64,000 bases of DNA from Setophaga petechia. Lineage: Eukaryota; Chordata; Aves; Passeriformes; Parulidae. Positions 55,104 to 64,000 of the stretch are shown in pieces; the stretch's first letter is position 1; each line of letters opens with the position of its first letter. The stretch is taken from positions 1,862,501 to 1,926,500 of the forward strand of contig JANCRA010000060.1 of assembly GCA_024362935.1 (NCBI GenBank), written 5' to 3'. Both the position numbers and the translations under genes were made by a program. The notes beneath the pieces were generated by a model. The model did no database searches, had not been told where the DNA came from, and saw nothing but the letters and a program-made list of their open reading frames with translations.

Positions 55104-55340
55104 CCAAACCTCAGAATATTTTGGATGGGAAGGGACCTTAAAGCTCATTCAGTGCCACCCCTGCCATGGCAGGGACACCTTCCCCTGTCCCAGGCTGCTC
55201 CCAGCCCCATCCAGCCTGGCCTTGGGCATTGCCAGGGATCCAGGGGCAGCCCCAGCTGCTCTGGGCACCCTGTGCCAGGGCCTGCCCACCCTCAGAGGGT
55301 ACAATTCCCTCCCAGTATGCCACCCAGCCCTGCCCAGCTG
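55104..55340 (-). mobile_element. CR1 LINE 3' region
   Basis: 'ctcagaatattttggatggg', 'aagggaccttaaagctcatt', 'ccatggcagggacaccttcc', 'cagctgctctgggcaccctg', tgccagggcctgcccaccct. Reverse orientation, moderately diverged. Confidence 0.95.
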
Positions 55341-55489
55341 GTGATCCTTGTGGGCAGTGGTGTTTGCAGTGCTGGGAGCTGGGGTTCAGGGGGGTGCCCT
55401 GACCTGGTCCCTTTGGGCAAGGCCACAGCAAACCCAGCCCCTGTGGCTGCAGGGAGGAGAAGGTGACTCCATGGGAAAGCCTGAACATG

Positions 55490-55620
55490 AAAAACTCAAC
55501 CCACTGAAAAGTGCATTAAAAGAAATTAGTTTTTTACATCCGTGTCATTGGATTGCAGATTTGGGGAGATTAAAAATTCCAATGTTGGCTATGGTGTCTG
55601 AACCTTTAGCATTTGCATTT
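55490..55620. other. AT-richer island, candidate conserved non-coding element
   Basis: 'aagtgcattaaaagaaatta', 'tgtcattggattgcagattt', 'ttagcatttgcatttctatg' (octamer-like ATTTGCAT). Non-repetitive. Confidence 0.35.
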
Positions 55621-55744
55621 CTATGCTCCTGCTCCATGAGAATGGCAGGGAGAGGGAGGAAAGGCCCTGGGAGCCCCAGTGCAGCCCCCCTGGCAGGCAG
55701 GCCATGGCCAGCACGGGGCTCACAGCAGCAAACAGCCTCACTGG

Positions 55745-55930
55745 GGAAGGCAGTTTATTTTTTGAAGTTTGCAGAACCTCTTTTTAGCATTTTCTCACGG
55801 AATAATTCTGGGTTTCTGCTTCCAAGTGACATTCAATTTCCACATCTGAGCTAGGGATAAAATGAATATTTTTACAACCTGACTGAATTCAAACCAAAAT
55901 GCTCAAAAAAAAAAATGATGAAACTGTCAT
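55745..55930. other. AT-rich island, candidate conserved non-coding element
   Basis: 'ggcagtttattttttgaagt', 'ctcacggaataattctgggt', 'tgaatatttttacaacctga', ending in an A11 run. No match to known repeats that I recall. Confidence 0.3.
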
Positions 55931-56344
55931 CCATGGAGCCAGGCAGGGGTGGGCAGGCAGCTGCAGCTGCTGGGTGGCTGGGGGTGCTGGTGTACCCAGC
56001 TCAGACTGGAGGAAGCTCCAGTGTGCCCAGCTGGGGGGTGCCCAGTGGAGATGGGCACTGGAGCAGCCCCTGCACAGCCTGGCCAGGGGCTCTGCCCCTC
56101 CAGGGGGCTTTGCCCTGTCAGATCAGCCTGGTGCCAGGCTCATCTCTCCATCTCTGCCTCCCTTGTCTCCTTGCAGCTGATCTCAGGAGACATTTGATTG
56201 GCAGGTCATGCCAAACACATTTGCTTTGAAGTTTTCCCAGTTTCCTTGGAAAGGACTTTCTTATCAAAAGGACCTGACTGCCTGATTTCCCTCAGTGGAG
56301 AGCAGAGCCTGGGCTGGCAGGGTGGGAGATGTTTCACTGGGCAG

Positions 56345-56432
56345 CCTGGGCTGCTGCAGGTGTCCCTGCCCCACAAATCCCTGGGATTTCTGCTCTTTTC
56401 CAACCCAAACCAGTCTGGATTCTGTCACAGAT
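56345..56432 (+). mobile_element. CR1 LINE 3' terminus, diverged
   Basis: 'gctgctgcaggtgtccctgc' followed by 'tccaacccaaaccagtctgg' and attctgtcacag, the CR1 end in sense orientation with an internal deletion. Confidence 0.75.
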
Positions 56433-56610
56433 AGGCCAAGAAGAACTTTTTTCTCCCCCAAGGTCTTACATCCCCTATGCCATAAAAGAATCCTTTAATT
56501 AGTGAGGCCAAAGTGTTCAATAATTAACAGAGGAATCTTTTTTCCATCATCTGCATAATGGACAAACCTAGTTAGTCAGGTTTAGTTAATCCTGGGTTTG
56601 CTCCACTCTC
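56433..56610. other. AT-rich island, candidate conserved non-coding element
   Basis: 'aagaatcctttaattagtga', 'gtgttcaataattaacagag', 'cctagttagtcaggtttagt'. Several homeodomain-like TAATTA/ATTAAC cores. Non-repetitive. Confidence 0.35.
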
Positions 56611-57004
56611 ATCCTTCAGCACTTCCTGGCCTTTCTAAAATCTCCAAATTCTGTCTCAAAATCCAATTCCTGGCTGAAGCACAGACCAAACAGCACTTAC
56701 TCCTTGCTTTGCAGGGTTCTTTGGGAAAAGTCAGCGGCGCAAAGACCAAGCCTTTAGCTGGAGAGAGGGAAAATGCAGATTCCAGGTGTCAGGCTGGAGT
56801 TCCCTCAAGAGAAGTCAAATTTCCAGGGGCTGTAAGGAGCAAACACCACCTGTGGGGTCACTGGGCTACCCCAGAGCATTGGCCCTGCCCCAGGGCAGGG
56901 GAAATCTGGGAGCTTTATTGCTGAGGATTTGCTGGTGGGATGCTGGGGTGTGCCCTGGCAGGATGGGGTGGGGGACAGGGCTGTTCAGAGGTGCAGCATC
57001 AGCA
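56611..57004. other. Unique stretch, no gene recognised
   Basis: Moderate GC, single-copy. Nothing recognised. Confidence 0.4.
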
Positions 57005-57185
57005 TCCCACAGGCCTGGAGTTAATTATCCAAAAAAGCCAACTATAAGCTTCATAAAAGCCTATAAAGGCTTTATAAAAGCCTAATAGAAATAGAAATAG
57101 CTGTGCTTTGTTTTTAAAATCACTTACAACACGGATCATTATTAGTCTAATTATCTCCCTGCAGTGTGGAGATGCCATGGGGTTT
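57005..57185. other. AT-rich island with a short inverted repeat
   Basis: 'tcataaaagcctataaaggc' then tttataaaagcct forms a hairpin (aaagcc / ggcttt). It is followed by gaaatagaaatag and 'cggatcattattagtctaat'. Function unknown; possibly a conserved non-coding element. Confidence 0.3.
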
Positions 57186-57345
57186 TTTGGGTTTGTTTAT
57201 TTTTTTGTATTTTTCAGGCAGAGAAAGCACACAAGGCACATTTTGGGGATGGAATAGGAAGGCCAAGCAGGAGAAAAGGAAAGCTGTGCTGTCCCAGGAG
57301 CCTGGGGCTGACTCTGGCCCCATGTCCAGCTCCTTGCTGCCCTTC

Positions 57346-58030
57346 TGTCTTGGTTTGAACAGCCAGGTGTCTGCTGAGGAAGGCAGGAACCTCCCCTGAA
57401 ATGGAAAATATAAACCCCCTCCCTCTGAATTATTATAATTTTGAAATTAAGGGGCTCTCAGGCAAAGATATGGGAGCAGGAATAACAGTTATTTATCAGG
57501 AAAATTAAAAATACAAATGTAACAGTACAAAAAAAGAGAACAAAACACAGAGTGAGAGCAGGCCCTGTCCCCTGTGTGTCAGGGGGGTGTCCCAGCCCCA
57601 TCCCATGGGGGCTCAGCCCTCCTGCAGTGCCAGCTGTGGTTCTGCTGGAGCAGGGATCCTGCACAAGGGGGGAGTTTTCCTCTGCAGCTCCAGGGCTGCT
57701 GCAGATGGGCCTGGGCTCCCTCTGGCCATGCAGGGCAGCAGAAAGCTGCTCCTCTGGCAATGCAGGGGGCAAAGGCTGCTGTGCTGTGCCAGGCTCAGCT
57801 TGGATCCAGGTAGGAATGCTTGGCTCCTGCCCTGGGATGCTGGAATTGGATCAGCCCTGCAGGGACACTCAGTGGCCATGGACAGCAGATAATTAATAAT
57901 GAATGGCCCATGAACAGCAGAGATCTCCTGGAGGGAGGATTGGGTATGAGAGAGATAAAGAAAACTGCCCCATGAGCAGAGGATAAGTGCCCCAGCTCTG
58001 CAGATGGAACAAATAGAGCACACACATGTC
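57346..58030. mobile_element. LTR-type repeat of songbird ERV class (solo LTR or fragment)
   Basis: Starts tgtcttggtttgaacagcc and continues 'caggtgtctgctgaggaagg', 'cctcccctgaaatggaaaat', 'gaaattaaggggctctcagg', 'tatgggagcaggaataacag', then 'tccaggtaggaatgcttggc' and 'atctcctggagggaggattg'. I recall this as a high-copy dispersed LTR in songbirds. It begins with TG as LTRs do. The right end is not determined and no coding remnant is attached. Confidence 0.65.
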
Positions 58031-58299
58031 TGACAGCCCAGGACCCTTCCCAGCCCAGATCCTGGAGCCAACAGCAGCAAGGGTGAGGCCGAGGCTGGGC
58101 AGAGGGGCAGAGCTGTGGCACCCCTGGCACAGGGTGTGCAGGTGCCAAGAGTGAACAGGAACAGAGGCAGAACAGCCTGAAAGAGAAATTAATGACAGCA
58201 CAACACAAGAGTAAAAAGGGAATAAATGGAAATAAATTAAATTCACAGAAAATAAATTAAATCCTGGTCTTGAATATCCACAGACCAGGTCTGTGTTGT

Positions 58300-58382
58300 G
58301 AAGTCCATGAGCTGAAGGGGGACTGGGTGAGCTTTAAGGTCTCTTCCAACCCATAACTTCTGTGATTTTATTGTTCTGTGAA
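58300..58382 (+). mobile_element. CR1 LINE 3' terminus fragment
   Basis: 'gtgagctttaaggtctcttc', caacccataacttctgtgat, then tattgttctgtgaaat, the sense CR1 end with terminal repeat. Confidence 0.8.
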
Positions 58383-58952
58383 ATCCCCATTCTGTGTTCA
58401 AGGCATTAACACCAAGATCCTACAGCCAAAGGACACAAAGGAGATTTTCCTTCATGACCTTGCCATTTTTAGTGCCAGACACACTCCTTCCCTGCCAGCC
58501 ACTTGTTCTCCTTCACTGATACTCCCTGGATTTCCTGCTGGCTGCTGCTCCCTGGGTGCACCAATGGCAGCAGCTCAGCACATCCCAGAGCCCCTCCTGA
58601 GCTCCCTGTGGAGCAGCAGAGCCTGGCCCAGGCCCAGGGAGGTTCAGAGGAGGCTCTGGGGTGAGCAGTGAGCCAGGAGTGACCCTGGAGCAGCAGGGCC
58701 AAAAGCACATTGCACTGGGGCACCCAGCCGGGCACCTCTGGGCACAGCTGAGGTGTGCCCATCCTCCAAGGGCACTGCAGCACCCACAGCCCTGCCCTGG
58801 AGCTGGACACAGCCCCTGCAGCTGGGAGCCTGCCTGCTGCACCCTCCTGTCCCCATCTGCTACAGACAGAGCCAGGGCTGGCCCTGGGCATTCCATGGGC
58901 ACAGGGATTGCTGCTGCCCTGCACCCTGCAGACACTCTTGCCAGGGTGGAAA
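58383..58952. other. Unique stretch, no gene recognised
   Basis: GC-rich single-copy text between repeats. Confidence 0.4.
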
Positions 58953-59231
58953 GGTGCCGCCCTGATTTTTTAAGATTTTCTAAGCCTTCTGATGTTGACA
59001 TTCTTGTAGTGAACTTTCTCACACACTTCCTGTAAATAAATCATTGTTTTGCATTCTTTTATAGAGGAAGAGAAATTTGATGGACTGTTGGTTTGTCCAG
59101 TGTCATTGGAGAGGTGGCACTGCCACTCTTGGAAAGCTATAAATGTTGGAGGCAGAAAATAAACTTCCCTTTTTTTTCTTCACCTTGAGAACAGCAGTGT
59201 GCTTGTGTTCTTTGGTGTCCTACAGTGACAG
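58953..59231 (+). mobile_element. LTR-like repeat (ERV class)
   Basis: 'tgccgccctgattttttaag', 'ttctgatgttgacattcttg', 'gtttgtccagtgtcattgga', with a TATA-like gctataaatg (59,137), polyadenylation-like aaataaac (59,157), and a 3' part 'gcagtgtgcttgtgttcttt'. This TG-start, TATA, AATAAA order fits an LTR. I recall the text as dispersed in songbirds. Boundaries are approximate. Confidence 0.55.
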
Positions 59232-59235
59232 AAAG

Positions 59236-59643
59236 GTTATTTTAGCTTCACCTCAAGTGCCACACTCCCAGGGGGCTGCCCAGGGTGTCCCTGTGCCCTG
59301 GGAGCCCTCAGCTGCCTCTGAGGGAGCTCCCTGAGCAGCCAGGCCAGCATGGGCAGGGAAGGTCAGGCTGGCACCTCTGTGGGTTGTTCTGCTGGGATCT
59401 GGGAGGGACAGGAGGGCAGAGGCAGTGCCCAGGCTGGCACCCACCCAGGGAGGGCACAGAGGGGCCTGGCTGGGCTCACGTGCAGGAGGGGCAGCTCTGC
59501 CTCCCTGTGTGCAGCTCTGACCATCAGAGCTCTCCTCTGACCTTTGTGGCCTCTGGGCACTTTCCCAGCCCCAGGTGGCACCAGCAGGCTCTGGCACAGC
59601 CCTGCCAGGCAGGAGGAGGCAGTGGCAGACCCTAGCAGGTGGG
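59236..59643. other. Unique GC-rich stretch, no gene recognised
   Basis: Single-copy sequence between the LTR-like repeat and the GGAT array. Confidence 0.4.
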
Positions 59644-59819
59644 GATGGATGGATGGATGGATGGATGGATGGATGGATGGATGATGGATGGATGATGGAT
59701 GGATGGATGGATGGATGGATGGATGGATGGATGGATGATGGATGGATGAATGGATGGATGGATGGATGGATGGATGATGGATGGATGGATGGATGGATGG
59801 ATGGATGGATGGATGGATG
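59644..59819 (+). repeat. (GGAT)n array with GATGATGG interruptions
   Basis: Reverse-complement counterpart of the arrays at 10,632 and 16,457, with the same atgatgg phase shifts and one gaatgg variant. Confidence 0.97.
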
Positions 59820-60045
59820 GGCTCTGCCCCTCTGCCAGCATCACCTGCTCAGCACATCCAGGGAGCTGTGGTGGAGCAGAAATGCCAGGCCTGGACACTT
59901 TGGGTGTAGAGCCCACAGGTCAGGGCCTGTCTGAGCTGCTGCAGCTGTTGGGACAGGAGCAGTGGCCAGGATGGGGACAGTGACAGTGGCCTGGGGGAAA
60001 ACAAGGGCACAGGGACTTGTGACCCTGCAGCCTGGGAGCCCCAGA

Positions 60046-60195
60046 AGCCCAGAATGGCTTCTATTGAAAGAGACCTTACAGCTCATCCTGTTCCAGCCCC
60101 TGCCCTGGGCAGGGACACCTTCCACCACCCCAGGGTGCTCCAAATCCTGGCCAGGGACAGGGCAGCCACAGCTGCTCTGGCTGGAGATGTTCTGG
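60046..60195 (-). mobile_element. CR1 LINE 3' end
   Basis: 'gcccagaatggcttctattg', 'aaagagaccttacagctcat', 'gggcagggacaccttccacc', 'gccacagctgctctggctgg'. Reverse orientation, diverged. Confidence 0.88.
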
Positions 60196-60664
60196 CTCTG
60201 CAGGAGGCACCAGAGCAGCCAGGAGTGAATCAATGCCACCCCACGGCCCCAGGTGCCTCCTGCTCCTCAGAACACAGGGAGGGAGCAGCTCCTCGTGTGC
60301 CAGGAGGGACACAGGGACACGATGCTGCCTCCTGCTCCCAGCAGCTCCGGGGTGGCACCACGGGCTCCTGGTGGAGCTGGGCCTGGGCTCTGCAGCCAGG
60401 AACAGAGTTAGGGCCAGAGGGGATGGCACAGGCTGGCACGGCCCCCTTGGATGCTGTTTTCCAGCACGGTCTGTGGGGATCCCAGCGTTCCCAAACTGCT
60501 CTGGCTGCAGGAGCCACCTGGGGCTGGGACAGGAGCCTGGAATGTGGAGCAGCCCCAGCTCCATCCCCCTGTGCTCCCACAGTGCAAGAGAAGGGAGGGG
60601 GGACCCCCACTGCAGCCCCTCCGTGCCAGGGGTCAGGGGGGACAGCTGGGCACAGCTGAGACAG
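60196..60664. other. GC-rich stretch without recognised gene
   Basis: Single-copy. Open frames on both strands without domains. Confidence 0.4.
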
Positions 60665-61302
60665 GGGGTTGGGAATTAGAGGGGTATTGATTAGAAATAG
60701 TTATTTAAATGAAATATTGTTTAGTATTTGCTGCATTTTACTGTGCTGACTGCCTGTAAAGGGAAGACAGGGATATGGGGACAGGGTATACCTGCGAGGG
60801 CAACATGAAAGAATGCAGGGATGTGTGATAAGGGGAGGATGATGCTCCTCAAACAGGACAAAATGACAAGGCTACCATGATAACAAAGCTCCTCTGGACC
60901 CCCAACTAGATCCAACCATCCTCATGGATTGGACTGTGACTAAAGGATCAGTAAGCATGTGCAAGAAGATGAGATGCAAAGGTCAGCTCTGATGAAGAGT
61001 ACTTACTTCATCCCCCTGTGACCCCCAAGGACCCCCAGATGACCACCAGAGACAAGTATGCAGGCACAGGGACTGATTAGATAATTAGCTGATAAAGACA
61101 ATTAACATATGAAGCGGGACAAGGTCGAGCCAAGAAACGATCATGCATGGCTGTATTGCAAAACCTAATGTATATATAACATTTTAGAAGATAAAAACCC
61201 TGAGAATGGGGAGATGTGCATGTCTTTGTGGAGGTATCCCCATGAGCTCAGCCCAAATTACATTCCTACTTTATAACTCACTTTGTCTTTGTGTGTGTCA
61301 CA
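60665..61302 (+). mobile_element. Probable solo LTR (ERV class)
   Basis: AT-richer block ending gtgtgtgtcaca at about 61,302. It contains TATA-like atgtatatataac (61,168-61,180), ataaaaacc, 'aatggggagatgtgcatgtc', and 'ccccatgagctcagcccaaa' close to the end. This is the order seen in avian ERV LTRs. The left edge is uncertain and I could not fix a target-site duplication. No internal viral sequence adjoins it. Confidence 0.65.
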
Positions 61303-61423
61303 GTCACGGGGCTGTGCCCAGCAGGGCTGGCAGGAGGGGACACCCCCAGCTCCCCTGGCCACCAGCCCATGGGGACAGCAGTGCACAGCCAAAGGAGGGC
61401 ACCCAGCTGCACCTGGCAGGGGC

Positions 61424-62133
61424 TGACACCTGGAAACTGCATCTCATATAAAACTGTCACCACCTGAAACCTGCATCAACCCCAGCCGAGGGGGAAACTC
61501 TTCACTAAAGAGAGCATTTCCAAAATGAGTATAACTGGGAAAGTGTGGGAGCTCAGCACATCACTCCCAATGTCCAGAGTCACCCAGAGAACCCTTGGGG
61601 GGCTCGGAGGTCCTGCAATGTGTCCAGACATTCTTGGTGGCTGGACTTGGACCCTTCTAGGGATGTGTGTGAGGATATGGAAGTCACTGGAGTTTGAGTG
61701 GTGGAGAGATCACACATTTACAGGGTGAAATATGGATTTGGGATTTTGGTACAGGGGGGTTATGGAGACAAGATGGAGGGAACTGGGCGTGTCCAGCCTT
61801 TCTCCTTCTTCTTCTTGGCCTCCATCTTCTGCTGTGATGTTGGCACTTACAGATTGGTTTAAGCTCACTGTCTAACACAGGTGATGGGTATTGGGAAGTA
61901 ATTGTAAACATTGTACAGGTAGTTTTTAGTATAAAGACATAACACTGCCCTGGGGGCAGGCAGAGTGCCTGGAACTGTCCTGCTGAGCTGACCTCGGCAA
62001 GGCAGGAGAAAATTTTTTATAGATAAAATAAAATAAACAACCTTGAGACTGAGAAATGAAGAGCCCTGACTCCTTCTTCAAGCGCTGGGCTGGGAAAACA
62101 GAATTCTGAACTTTTCTCAGAGTCACTCTGACA
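61424..62133 (+). mobile_element. Probable solo LTR of a common songbird ERV family
   Basis: 'gggaaactcttcactaaaga', 'ggaaagtgtgggagctcagc', 'tcacccagagaacccttggg', 'agacaagatggagggaactg', 'ctccatcttctgctgtgatg', TATA-like gtataaagacataac (61,930), 'tgccctgggggcaggcagag', polyadenylation region 'gataaaataaaataaacaac', and an end in ctctgaca. I recall this string of segments as a high-copy songbird LTR. It starts TGacacc and ends gaCA. Clear target-site duplication was not seen. Confidence 0.8.
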
Positions 62134-63326
62134 AACTAATGATCTCGACAGGAAAGCAAAAGTGCAAATTGAATTTTAAAATAAAATGCACAAAATTTAG
62201 AATAAAATGCTGAGTCCATCCCTTTCCCAGGGGTGCAAGTGGTATTTCTTTCCATTTCCCTCACCCAGCAGTGCTGTGTAACGTGCACCAGGTACGTGGT
62301 GGGGCAGAGGATTCCTGCTCTTCCATTAATTTATTCCCATTGCTGTGTTTGTTTTACATCATTCAGAACAGCTTTTACTCAGTGTTGATTGAAACATCTT
62401 ATTTTCCAGATCAAAGTGCTGCTTTGTGCTTTAATGAAATACTTTGACACAATAGCTCTGCGTTTGTTGGAAATCATTATTGAATATATTGAGAGCTGCT
62501 GGTCCTCTCATTAACTTGCTGTGTGCTTGTCTTCCCATCTTGTTCAAAGTGTCAAAACATTTCCCTACACAACAATTCCAGCAGGATTTACCAGCAGTGC
62601 TTGTACACACCGGGATGAGGCTTTGGATGGGATCTGTGTGCTGGTCCAGTATCAAAACAATAACAACAGTGAAAATCAGAGGCTTGAAATTAAAATTCAT
62701 TTTGAGTGTAATTGCTGTTTCCCCAGTTAAAATTTTTTACACTTTGCCTGAATTCCAACCTATTTCTCCCCTCTTCTGTCCCTCACCTGTCCCTTTTTCC
62801 TTTATGTTCATTTCTCTGCTTGCCTTTACACCTGTTAAAGTCCCTTTGTTCCACTTGGAGTGCCCAGTGTGCAGTGGAACAGGGAGATGCTCTTTGCCAG
62901 GCTCTTCATCCCTGTTAGGAACACAAAAATCCTGTTTCCACAACATATTTGCAAAATCCTACAAATATTTTCACTAAAAATTGCCAGTTTCTCTAATCCC
63001 AGGGAAAAGTATACAAAAAAAATGGAGAATTTTAAGTGTAAGTTAAATTGTCCTCAGCCTGAAAACATCCATTTTGTGATTCTGCTCAACTTTAAGAGCA
63101 GAAATCTCAGCTGGGGAGGAGCAGGGCAGAAATTGGGGCAGTGCAGAGCTGAGCTGCCCCCTGCCCACCTGGGGTGGTGTTGGTGCTCTGGGGCACAAAG
63201 TGTGGCTGGGTTAATGTGGGATTGCATCCCTGAGCTCCTGCAGACAGACACGTGCCCTGGCAGGGACAGGCTTGGGTTTTGCACTCCAGCTTGTTATAAA
63301 TACACATTTTTGTGGACAGTTTTTTA
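62134..63326. other. AT-rich non-coding stretch
   Basis: The base composition is clearly lower in GC than the rest of the window. Long single-copy text with phrases such as 'gtaattgctgtttccccagt' and 'aaacatccattttgtgattc'. Open frames reach 165 codons but lack domains. It could hold old degraded retroelement sequence. Nothing recognised with confidence. Confidence 0.4.
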
Positions 63327-63641
63327 TTGAGACATAGTCGATGGGAAAAGAGATGTGAGAAAGTACATCTGAGAAAGCAACAGCTGCCTAATTCAAGGAC
63401 ATGGTTTCTTTGAGCAAGAAGTTGTTTAAGAAAATATGTGATAACAGGAGGTAAAAAAGAAGCCACAAACATCCTGAGAAAGGTGGGACTGACTTTTTAT
63501 AGCTGACCAATAGTGAGCTCTATTTTTGCAATATGTCTGAGCCTTATTACTGTGATTATAAAAGTGTGCCTGTTAATCAATAAATCTGAGACTTGTCAAT
63601 CATCAGAGGGTGAGCAGGTCTCCCATCTACCTCGTCACATT
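63327..63641 (+). mobile_element. Probable LTR (ERVL-like), approximate ends
   Basis: 'gggactgactttttatagct', 'gaccaatagtgagctctatt', TATA-like 'gattataaaagtgtgcctgt', aatcaataaatctgag with AATAAA, then 'gtcaatcatcagagggtgag' and a CA end in ctcgtcaca at 63,641. The TATA, AATAAA, terminal CA layout fits an avian LTR. The left end (TGAGACA at 63,332 or earlier) is a guess. Confidence 0.55.
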
Positions 63642-64000
63642 TTAATATTGGCTTTTCCCAAATATTAACGTGGATTTTATATGTGTGATGTTAAAGTAAG
63701 TTTGCTATATAGTTTTTATTTCTGCTGTTAATTAAGCTTAAGACATAATAGTGCAATAGCTGACATCAGTGTGCTTGTGTTAAACTGCCTGCTTGGATGG
63801 GATAACACCCAGTGCACACAGGGTGAGCACACCTGGCCAGATGTGCCAACCATCAGCACTCACTGGCTGAAGGCAGCCTGGGCCAGGGCCCAAAAACTGG
63901 AAATGATAAAGAGAAGGAGCCAAAACCACAGCCAAGAAACACACATGCTCTGAAAAGGCAGAAACGAGGAGAGGCCATGTAAAATAGTCCTGAATATGCA
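63642..64000. other. AT-rich end of the window
   Basis: 'attggcttttcccaaatatt' and 'aagtttgctatatagttttt' are non-repetitive. From about 63,800 the text (aaaccacagccaagaaacac, gagaggccatgtaaaatagt) resembles the left half of an ERVL-type LTR from memory, but the element is cut by the window edge. Confidence 0.3.

Noticed and set aside
57346..63641. Intact or partly coding endogenous retrovirus between the LTR-like elements
   Set aside because: The spacers are short (about 120-925 bp) and contain CR1 ends, a GGAT array or plain AT-rich text. No gag, pol or env-like frame was recognised, so the elements are treated as solo LTRs.
1..64000. tRNA, rRNA, tRNA-derived SINEs and bacterial operons
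   Set aside because: No A/B box pairs (such as ggttcga-type B boxes), no rRNA-like stretches, and no dense same-strand coding were seen.

Overview
The window looks like part of a bird chromosome, most likely a songbird (passerine) microchromosome or other GC-rich segment. The basis is the repeats. There are about nineteen 3' ends of CR1 LINEs, recognisable by the near-universal avian tail (a 'ggtttgggttggaaggga' core on the minus strand, or its complement on the plus strand). There are also several solo-LTR-like elements of types I recall from songbird genomes. I found no bacterial gene, no operon, no CRISPR array, no rRNA and no tRNA. The many long open frames come from GC-rich sequence with few stops and from tandem repeats; none gave a protein I recognise.

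Layout. From 1 to about 45.6 kb the sequence is GC-rich and non-coding as far as I can see, with dozens of minisatellites (units from 4 to about 40 bp, arrays up to about 1 kb), CR1 fragments, and short AT-richer islands of non-repetitive sequence that may be conserved regulatory elements (for example 235-375, 12.5-12.8, 17.5-17.7, 30.0-30.4, 31.5-31.9, 32.7-33.05, 37.2-37.3 and 44.0-44.3 kb). From 45.78 to 47.29 kb lies the one strong CpG island. On its minus strand a good splice donor (CAG|GTGAGG, exon end 46,644) suggests a first exon read toward lower coordinates. If so, much or all of 1-46.6 kb would be the first intron of a long gene whose coding exons lie outside the window. I cannot name that gene.

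From 47.3 to 57 kb the sequence is again repeat-rich and GC-rich, including an 830-bp array of 22-bp units at 50.3-51.1 kb. From about 57 kb the base composition drops and LTR-type elements cluster: 57.35-58.03, 58.95-59.23, 60.67-61.30, 61.42-62.13 and 63.33-63.64 kb. The last 2 kb are AT-rich with little that I recognise.

By adding up the arrays listed here, roughly one sixth of the window is tandem repeat, which is the most striking property of the region. No protein-coding sequence is claimed. The candidate first exon, the CNE-like islands and the LTR boundaries are inferences that need comparative and RNA data.
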